A stretch of DNA of 9,602 nt. It comes from an uncultured Bacilli bacterium (GTDB lineage: Bacteria > Bacillota_I > Bacilli_A > RF39 > UBA660). Position numbers and translations under genes: made by a program. The stretch covers positions 1-9,602 of the forward strand of contig CANQLN010000035.1 of the NCBI GenBank assembly GCA_947624695.1, written 5' to 3'. Of the stretch, positions 5,181-9,602 are shown piece by piece. The notes beneath the pieces are model-generated. The model made no database searches, was not told where the DNA came from, and saw nothing but the letters and a program-made list of their open reading frames with translations. Position 1 is the first letter of the stretch, and the number at the start of each line of letters is the position of its first letter.

Positions 5181-6842
5181 TTGCAAAAATTAAAATATTT
5201 ATTAATATCTTTTATTTTCTTTATAGCTAATGGGCAATTAGTCCTAGCTAATGATATTAAGTCCATAAATATGGATATTTATCTAGATAATAATGGAGAT
5301 GCCCATATTACGGAAACTTGGAAAGCTGACTTAAATAATGGAACCGAAGGCTATAAACCATATTATAATTTGGGATCTTCCACCATTAAAGATTTTCAAG
5401 TTTCCTTAAATGGCCAAAATTTTACTTTTAATGATTATTGGAATGTTAATGCTTCTTTTGATGAGAAAAAGTATCAAGCGGGCTTTAATTATATTTCTGA
5501 TGGTATAGAATTATGCTTTGGAATTAGTGAATATGGCTTAAATACTTATGTTTTAAAATATACAATTACGAATTTTATTAGTAAGGCCGAAGATGCTGAT
5601 GTTTTATATTGGACTCTAATTCCCCATGAATTATCAGATAAACCGGAGCATTTTGATATTAAAGTTTATAGTGATTTTGCTTATGAAGATGACTTAGATG
5701 TTTGGGGCTTTGGTTATGGGGATCGGTCTAATGAAGGTTATGCCTATGTTTCTGATGGTTATATTGAGATGACGAAAGAAGGGAAGTTAGATAGCGATGA
5801 AAAAGTTGTTTTGTTAGTTAAATTTCCGAAAGATACCTTTAATACGAATAATGTAGTGGAAAAAGATTTTGAAGTCTTCTATGATATGGCCGAAGAAAAT
5901 TCGACTAATTATCATAAAAGTAGTATATTTGAGACTATAATTTCTTTTTTCATAGCTTTATTTCCTTTTATTATTTCCATAGTGTGCATTGCTGTGGCTT
6001 TAAACCAAACGCGTTATGGCACCAAAAAATTAAAATTTAATAAAGGAACTAAAAATTTAAAAGATGCTCCTTATTTTCGGGATATTCCTTGTGAAAAAGA
6101 TATTTTTAAAGCTTATTGGATTGCTTGTGAATATAATTTAATCAAAAAGAATACGGATTTTCTTGGTACTATTCTCTTAAAATGGTTAAGAGATGGCAAT
6201 ATTGAAAATGATCAATTAGATGAAAAAAATAAAGCTTTAAAATTAGTGAGAAGTGATAATTTAACTCCTTTAGAAAATGAATTATTTACGATGATGATGG
6301 AAGCTAGTTTAGATGGCATTTTAGAGAAGAATGAGTTTACCAAATGGTGTAAAAAGAATTATAAAGAAATTTTAAATTGGTTTAATAAAGCGATTGATAA
6401 TGTGACTGATAGTTATGTTTTAGAAGGTTTAATTACCAAAGAAGATAAAACTTTTGGACCAGTTTATCATGTCAGTGATAAAATGCAAGAAGAAGCCTTA
6501 AAAATGGCAGGTTTAAAGAAATTTTTAAATGAATTTTCGCTTATTTCTGACCGGAAAGCCATTGAAGTTAAACTATGGGAAGAATATTTAATGTATGCCC
6601 AAATCTTTGGTATTGCCAAAAAAGTAGCGAAAGAATTTAAACGCTTATACCCGGAAGTTTTAACGGATGATTATTATGATGATATAATCTTTATTCATAC
6701 CATTTCTTATGAAGGAGTATCAGCCGCTAGTGCCGCTAGATCAAGAGCAGAGAGCTATTCAGCTGGTGGTGGCGGATTCTCTTCATCTGGTGGTGGCGGA
6801 GGCTCCTTTGGTGGCGGTGCCGGTGGTGGCGGTTTCCGTTAG
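5181..6842 (+). CDS. DUF2207 (YciQ-like) membrane protein with Gly-rich C-terminal tail
   Basis: DUF2207 proteins are envelope proteins of unknown biochemical function, often beside LemA. Numbered from TTG5181 (553 aa): a signal sequence at 1-21 ending LVLA; an extracytoplasmic DUF2207 domain that opens with the typical NMDIYLDNNGDAHITETW stretch and runs to about 235; one membrane helix at about 253-276; then a predicted cytoplasmic half containing YFRDIPCEKDIFKAYWIACEY and the family motif ISDRKAIEVKLWEEYLMYAQIFGIA; and a tail from about 527 made almost wholly of Gly, Ser and Phe. I see no second pair of membrane helices in the C-terminal half, which many relatives carry, so this version looks simplified. 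The preceding terminator implies expression by read-through from lemA. A terminator follows directly after the stop. Family assignment is firm; function is unknown. Confidence 0.9.
   Translation: MQKLKYLLISFIFFIANGQLVLANDIKSINMDIYLDNNGDAHITETWKADLNNGTEGYKPYYNLGSSTIKDFQVSLNGQNFTFNDYWNVNASFDEKKYQAGFNYISDGIELCFGISEYGLNTYVLKYTITNFISKAEDADVLYWTLIPHELSDKPEHFDIKVYSDFAYEDDLDVWGFGYGDRSNEGYAYVSDGYIEMTKEGKLDSDEKVVLLVKFPKDTFNTNNVVEKDFEVFYDMAEENSTNYHKSSIFETIISFFIALFPFIISIVCIAVALNQTRYGTKKLKFNKGTKNLKDAPYFRDIPCEKDIFKAYWIACEYNLIKKNTDFLGTILLKWLRDGNIENDQLDEKNKALKLVRSDNLTPLENELFTMMMEASLDGILEKNEFTKWCKKNYKEILNWFNKAIDNVTDSYVLEGLITKEDKTFGPVYHVSDKMQEEALKMAGLKKFLNEFSLISDRKAIEVKLWEEYLMYAQIFGIAKKVAKEFKRLYPEVLTDDYYDDIIFIHTISYEGVSAASAARSRAESYSAGGGGFSSSGGGGGSFGGGAGGGGFR
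6765..6833 (+). repeat. GC-rich repeats encoding the Gly tail
   Basis: The 11-base unit GGTGGTGGCGG occurs at 6765, 6789 and 6822, with extra GGTGGCGGT-type pieces between. They encode the Gly-rich end of the DUF2207 protein. Such low-complexity tails are common in the family. The repeats could change length by slippage. Confidence 0.8.
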
Positions 6843-6871
6843 AGTTCCTTAAAATAGGAGCTTTTTCTTTT
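6843..6871 (+). terminator. Intrinsic terminator after the DUF2207 gene
   Basis: The stem AGTTCCT (6843-6849) pairs with AGGAGCT (6856-6862) with one G-T wobble and a 6-base loop, followed by TTTTTCTTTT. It starts on the base after the stop codon and closes the lemA-DUF2207 unit. Confidence 0.75.
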
Positions 6872-6876
6872 GGAGT

Positions 6877-6926
6877 AAAATATCGTCAATAAGTCAAGAT
6901 ATTTTGTTAATTCTTGGTAAAATATC
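6877..6926. repeat. Three 8-bp boxes of alternating orientation, 21 bp apart
   Basis: AAAATATC (6877-6884), its exact reverse complement GATATTTT (6898-6905) and AAAATATC again (6919-6926) start at intervals of exactly 21 bases, two helical turns. They fill the gap between the DUF2207 terminator and the strong promoter of the hydrolase gene, so they may be operator sites. The motif is AT-rich, so chance is not excluded. Confidence 0.5.
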
Positions 6927-6945
6927 ATTAATATTTTTACGTAAT

Positions 6946-6974
6946 TTGACATATAATGCAATATGTGGTATAAT
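6946..6974 (+). promoter_or_regulatory. Full-consensus sigma-A promoter for the hydrolase gene
   Basis: TTGACA (6946-6951), a 17-base spacer, and TATAAT (6969-6974) preceded by TGG, which gives an extended -10 element. All twelve core bases match the consensus. The expected transcript start near 6981 leaves a leader of about 20 bases before the ATG at 7001, which holds little more than the AGGGGGA ribosome binding site. Confidence 0.88.
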
Positions 6975-7000
6975 TATCTTGTTCATTCAGGGGGAATGAG

Positions 7001-7651
7001 ATGAATAATTTTGAAGATAATGCTTATGTCCTCCCCAAGTTGTGGGGTTGGGCGAAGTATATAATTTATAAATATAATTTAAAATATTTGGTTTTACCAC
7101 TAATATATTTAGTGTTGGCAATGGTGATTGTACCAAAACCAATCATAATTACTAATGTTAATGATTATGTATCTTTAGATACATTTAAAACCATCGCTTT
7201 AACTAATAGCGATAAGTTAGAGATAATCTTAGACAAGTATCATTTAACGATGAGCGAATTTAAAGTTTTAGTTGGAGTCGTTTTAAGCGAAGCCGATAAT
7301 ACTTATGAAGATGCTTATGCCGTTATTAATACAATTTATAACCGAACACATAGTAAGAACTGGGTAAGAATAATTGATAGCAAGTTTGGAAAAGACAAAG
7401 GAATGAACATGTATTACCAAGCTATTGCTCCTAATCAGTTTACTGTTTACCAAAGTGGTTCTTATAAAAGACATATGAATGAAACAGATAGTGTTGGTTA
7501 TCAAGCGATTATTGATTTCCTATATACCGAAAAAATAATGCATAATTACTTATCTTTTAGGGCGGATTATATTAAAGTTTCCGGAAGTGAATCTTTTAGT
7601 CCAAAAGGTAATAATTACTTTAGTGTTATTAAAGAAGAGAACAGAATTTAA
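7001..7651 (+). CDS. Membrane-anchored SleB-like cell-wall hydrolase (Hydrolase_2 family)
   Basis: The protein has 216 aa. An N-terminal hydrophobic segment at about 30-48 would anchor it in the membrane with the rest outside. From about residue 84 it resembles the Hydrolase_2 domain of SleB/CwlJ, which cleaves peptidoglycan as a lytic transglycosylase or related activity: VLVGVVLSEAD with the likely catalytic Glu97, YAVINTIYNRTHS, the APNQFTVYQSGSY motif, DSVGYQAIIDFL, and a closing GNNYFSV. The start follows AGGGGGA (6989-6995). It has its own strong promoter and its own terminator, so it is a single-gene unit. SleB and CwlJ themselves are spore germination enzymes, but the family also occurs in non-sporulating bacteria; this copy has a membrane anchor and lacks SleB's peptidoglycan-binding domain, so a vegetative wall role is possible. 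The first codons are unusually GC-rich (7028-7057). Family call is moderately firm; substrate is not known. Confidence 0.8.
   Translation: MNNFEDNAYVLPKLWGWAKYIIYKYNLKYLVLPLIYLVLAMVIVPKPIIITNVNDYVSLDTFKTIALTNSDKLEIILDKYHLTMSEFKVLVGVVLSEADNTYEDAYAVINTIYNRTHSKNWVRIIDSKFGKDKGMNMYYQAIAPNQFTVYQSGSYKRHMNETDSVGYQAIIDFLYTEKIMHNYLSFRADYIKVSGSESFSPKGNNYFSVIKEENRI
7033..7047 (+). other. Small G/C hairpin early in the hydrolase coding region
   Basis: CCCCA (7033-7037) can pair with TGGGG (7043-7047) around a 5-base loop. The overlapping TCCCC (7032-7036) could instead pair with GGGGA of the ribosome binding site (6991-6995). The two pairings exclude each other. The stems are only five pairs long, so a regulatory role is speculative. 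Confidence 0.3.
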
Positions 7652-7668
7652 TTTTGGACTCTTTTTTC
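7632..7668 (+). terminator. Terminator overlapping the end of the hydrolase gene
   Basis: AGAG (7636-7639) pairs with CTCT (7659-7662), and CAGAA (7642-7646) with TTTTG (7652-7656) including one wobble, around a loop that contains the TAA stop; a 2x2 mismatch separates the two helices. A run of T (7662-7667) follows. The upstream A/G bases can extend the stem into this T-run. The left arm lies in the last codons of the gene. Confidence 0.6.
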
Positions 7669-7697
7669 TTGCTAAAGCGCTTCTTTTAAGGTAAAAT
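7669..7697 (+). promoter_or_regulatory. Candidate sigma-A promoter for the ABC transporter gene, with a cre-like palindrome
   Basis: TTGCTA (7669-7674), a 17-base spacer and TAAAAT (7692-7697) would give a leader of about 16 bases. The spacer holds the palindrome AAGCGCTT (7675-7682). The 14 bases at 7672-7685 match the Bacillus CcpA (cre) consensus TGWAARCGYTWNCW at 11 positions, but not at the leading TG, so carbon-catabolite control is only a possibility. Confidence 0.5.
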
Positions 7698-7719
7698 AAT
7701 AGTGCTTTGAAGGGATTAT

Positions 7720-9438
7720 ATGAAGAAGTGGAAGTACTATAAAAAAATATTTGCTTATTTTAAAGAAAAGAAATTTTTAATATTTATCTATTTATTAACA
7801 TCTTTAGGAATAACGGGTATTAATATGTTAGATCCGTTAATATCAGCTAAAAATTTAGAAGCTATTACCCAAATTAATTTTCGCAACATGTTAATATTTT
7901 CTTTTTTACTAGTGGTTTGTCGTCTTATTGCTAATCTTATTTCTTATCTTAATAAAGTAAGTAGTAGTAAAATTCAAGATGATGTGGAATTAAAAATTAA
8001 AGAAGATATTTCGAAAGAGTTATTTAATTTAGAAATAAAAAATTTCGATCAAAAAGGAACGGGTTTCTTTGCTGAAAGAGTCAATAGTGAAGCCTCTAGT
8101 CTAGCGGGTATTTTTACTTATCTCAGATATAATTTAGTCGGTTTCTTATCTTCTTTGGGAGTTTTAATTTATATCTTTTATCTTAATATTTATTTAGGAT
8201 TATATTTTTTAATTTTTTCTTTTGTTTTCTTTTATCTTAATATTAGAAGAACCAAAAGATGGGAAGTTGAAAGAAAAACCTCTAATGAAATGTATGAAAA
8301 ATATTCTAGTAATTTTAATGAATTAATAAGAGGAATTAAAGATATTAAAGTTTTAAATTTAAAAGAAGCTTTAATTAAAAAAACCTTAAAAGATCAAAGA
8401 GCTATCAAGAAGTATAATTATGAATCGCGGATGCGAGATGAAAAACATTGGTTTTTAGAAGATATCTTACGAAGTTTATATGAATTATTTTTCATTATTT
8501 TATGTATTATCTTAATTAAAAATGGCCTTTTAAATGGGGCTAATATGTTAGTTTTATATATGTATCGGGGAAGAGCGACGGATCTTGTTAATGAAATTGG
8601 GGGTATTTATCGAAACTATAAAGAAGTAAATATTTCTATGGAAAGAATTTATGAAGTAATTGGAGGTGAAAAATATCCTAAAGATCAATACGGAAATGTT
8701 AAAATTACAAATGTTTTAGGATGTTTAGAATTTAAAAATGTTTGCTTTGGTTATGATAAGAATCAAGTCTTAAAAGGAATTAATTTTAAAATAAATGTTG
8801 GTGAAACGATTGGGATTGTTGGTAAAAGTGGTGCAGGTAAAACCACAATCTTTAATTTAATTAATAAGTTATATACGCCTGAAAAAGGAACAATTCTTTT
8901 AGATAATATTAATATAAATGAATTAACCGAAGACACTATTCGGGAAAATATTTCGACGATTACGCAAGATCCTTATATTTTCAATATGTCCATTAAAGAA
9001 AATTTAAAGATTGTTAATCCCCAAATTACAGATGAAGAAATTAAGGAAAAATGTAAGTTATGTAAGTTAGATGATTACATTAATTCTCTAGATCATAAAT
9101 ATGATACTTTAGTGGGGGAAAATGGGGTTATTTTATCAGGTGGTTTAAAACAAAGACTAGCGATTGCCCGGGCTTTAGTTAAAAATAGTAAAATTATTAT
9201 GCTGGATGAAGCAACTAGTAGTTTAGATAATGAAACCCAAGAGCATATTCATGATTCAATTAGAAAAATAAGAAAAGATTATACTATTTTGATTATTGCG
9301 CACCGATTATCGACTGTTATTGATTGTGATAAAATTATGGTTATTGATAAGGGTAAAGTAGTGGGCTTTGATACTCATGATAAATTAATGAAAACTAATA
9401 AAGTTTATCAAAAACTATATCAAAAAGAATTAAAATAA
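7720..9438 (+). CDS. ABC transporter half-molecule, exporter type (fused membrane and ATPase domains)
   Basis: A 572-aa protein with an N-terminal six-helix membrane domain (clear hydrophobic segments near 19-43, 56-78, 135-177 and 247-290) and a C-terminal nucleotide-binding domain from about 335. Visible elements are Walker A GKSGAGKTT (368-376), Q-loop Gln416 in TQDPYIF, the signature LSGGLKQ (472-478), Walker B IIMLDEA with Asp496-Glu497, D-loop SSLD (500-503) and the H-loop His528 in AHRLSTV. All catalytic residues are present, so it should be active as a homodimer or with a partner. The signature has Leu where LSGGQ is usual. The substrate cannot be read from sequence; candidates for this broad group include lipids, peptides and drugs. 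ATG 7720 follows GAAGGGA. Two bases after the stop comes another strong ribosome binding site, so a second operon gene once followed here, now cut by an insertion. Confidence 0.93.
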   Translation: MKKWKYYKKIFAYFKEKKFLIFIYLLTSLGITGINMLDPLISAKNLEAITQINFRNMLIFSFLLVVCRLIANLISYLNKVSSSKIQDDVELKIKEDISKELFNLEIKNFDQKGTGFFAERVNSEASSLAGIFTYLRYNLVGFLSSLGVLIYIFYLNIYLGLYFLIFSFVFFYLNIRRTKRWEVERKTSNEMYEKYSSNFNELIRGIKDIKVLNLKEALIKKTLKDQRAIKKYNYESRMRDEKHWFLEDILRSLYELFFIILCIILIKNGLLNGANMLVLYMYRGRATDLVNEIGGIYRNYKEVNISMERIYEVIGGEKYPKDQYGNVKITNVLGCLEFKNVCFGYDKNQVLKGINFKINVGETIGIVGKSGAGKTTIFNLINKLYTPEKGTILLDNININELTEDTIRENISTITQDPYIFNMSIKENLKIVNPQITDEEIKEKCKLCKLDDYINSLDHKYDTLVGENGVILSGGLKQRLAIARALVKNSKIIMLDEATSSLDNETQEHIHDSIRKIRKDYTILIIAHRLSTVIDCDKIMVIDKGKVVGFDTHDKLMKTNKVYQKLYQKELK

Positions 9439-9440
9439 AA

Positions 9441-9455
9441 AAAGGAGTTAGAATG
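9441..9455 (+). pseudogene. Orphan ribosome binding site and ATG: start of an interrupted gene
   Basis: AAAGGAG (9441-9447), a 5-base spacer and ATG at 9453 form an excellent start site two bases after the ABC transporter stop. Translation from it ends after five codons (MKCTQ, stop at 9468-9470). The likely reason is that the insertion sequence end begins at about 9454, inside the start codon. Its own coding sequence should continue on the far side of the element, outside the window. Confidence 0.5.
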
Positions 9456-9518
9456 AAGTGTACCCAATAAAATAGACAAAGAAAAAAAAGAGAATGGTAA
9501 CTTCAATAGAAATAATAT

Positions 9519-9549
9519 AAACTGATATTCAAGAAAGGAGTATCAGTTT
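9519..9549 (+). other. Hairpin carrying a ribosome binding site in its loop
   Basis: AAACTGATA (9519-9527) and TATCAGTTT (9541-9549) are perfect 9-bp arms. The 13-base loop ends in AAAGGAG (9534-9540). The start codon at 9554 lies just after the right arm. When folded, the stem would separate the site from the start codon, or expose it, and so could tune synthesis of the presumed transposase. Confidence 0.55.
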
Positions 9550-9553
9550 TATT

Positions 9554-9602
9554 ATGTATGTAAACGAAGATGAACAAGCATTGAATCAAATATTAGAAAC
9601 AA
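9554..9602 (+). CDS. Start of an unidentified gene, probably the transposase ORF of the insertion sequence (partial)
   Basis: The frame opens at ATG 9554 and runs off the window after 16 complete codons (MYVNEDEQALNQILET). It follows AAGGAG (9535-9540) at a rather long 13-base spacing across the right arm of the hairpin. The visible residues are not enough to recognise a family. Its place inside a probable insertion-sequence end is the only reason to call it a transposase; an ordinary small gene is the alternative. Confidence 0.45.
   Translation, partial: MYVNEDEQALNQILET

Larger units (their letters stand above)
9454..9602 (+). mobile_element. Probable left end of an IS3-family-like insertion sequence (runs off the window)
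   Basis: The stretch from 9454 (TGAAGTGTACCCAATA, then AATAGACA at 9470-9477) has the look of an IS3/IS150-group terminal repeat, which typically reads TGTACCC-x-A/T-rich-GGACA or close variants. It follows a gene junction abruptly and is followed by a non-coding leader, a hairpin, and an open frame that begins 100 bases inside, as expected for an IS left end. Only one end is visible, so family, size and target duplication cannot be confirmed. Confidence 0.5.

Noticed and set aside
6996..7004. ATG at 6996 as a start or a two-codon leader (Met-Arg-stop)
   Set aside because: It is only one base from the G-run, too close for initiation, and stops after two codons. ATG 7001 has a proper spacer.
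7283..7504. Open frame of 73 codons on the - strand
   Set aside because: It lies wholly within the hydrolase gene, has no convincing ribosome binding site noted, and its product resembles no family I know. It is a shadow of the + strand gene.
9493..9519. Short frame MVTSIEII
   Set aside because: Eight codons with no good ribosome binding site, inside the presumed untranslated leader of the insertion sequence.

Overview
The window reads as a piece of a low-GC Gram-positive (Firmicutes/Bacillota) chromosome. It is strongly AT-rich, all genes lie on the + strand, most starts have purine-rich Shine-Dalgarno sites, promoters resemble the housekeeping sigma-A type, and several genes end in classical hairpin-plus-U-tract terminators. 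Trp is encoded by TGG in every intact gene, and TGA ends one gene, so the standard bacterial code fits. A member of the Bacilli, possibly one of the reduced gut lineages near the Mollicutes, is a reasonable guess from the condensed wall-gene cluster. The sequence alone does not prove this.

Layout. (1) 3-338: a broken N-terminal piece of a DUF1016/YhcG-type PD-(D/E)XK nuclease gene, with an in-frame TGA and a GC-rich palindrome. (2) 340-4429: three peptidoglycan and division genes in one direction: a SpoVD/FtsI-type class B penicillin-binding protein, MraY, and an FtsW/SpoVE-type SEDS glycosyltransferase. They look like a shrunken dcw cluster, because the murE, murD and murG genes usually found among them are absent. 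(3) 4430-4586: an intergenic region with a 12-bp perfect inverted repeat and two promoter candidates. (4) 4587-6842: lemA and a DUF2207 (YciQ-like) membrane protein with a Gly-rich tail, separated by an intrinsic terminator that probably acts as an attenuator. (5) 6843-7000: terminator, three evenly spaced 8-bp boxes, and a full-consensus promoter. (6) 7001-7651: a membrane-anchored SleB-like (Hydrolase_2) cell-wall hydrolase. (7) 7720-9438: a complete ABC half-transporter of the exporter type, with its own promoter. (8) 9439-9602: a ribosome binding site and ATG that lead nowhere, followed by what looks like the left end of an insertion sequence and the first codons of its presumed transposase, cut by the window edge.

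How the genes work together. MraY makes lipid I, FtsW polymerises lipid II, and the penicillin-binding protein crosslinks the strands; the FtsW and class B PBP pair is the septal synthase. The SleB-like protein would cut peptidoglycan. LemA and DUF2207 proteins are often neighbours and are envelope-associated, but their biochemical role is not settled. The window is therefore mostly an envelope-biogenesis region bounded by traces of mobile or defence DNA on both sides. I see no clear new multi-gene system. The most unusual signals are the regularly spaced box array before the hydrolase gene, the orphan start site at the insertion-sequence junction, and the nuclease remnant fused against the PBP gene.
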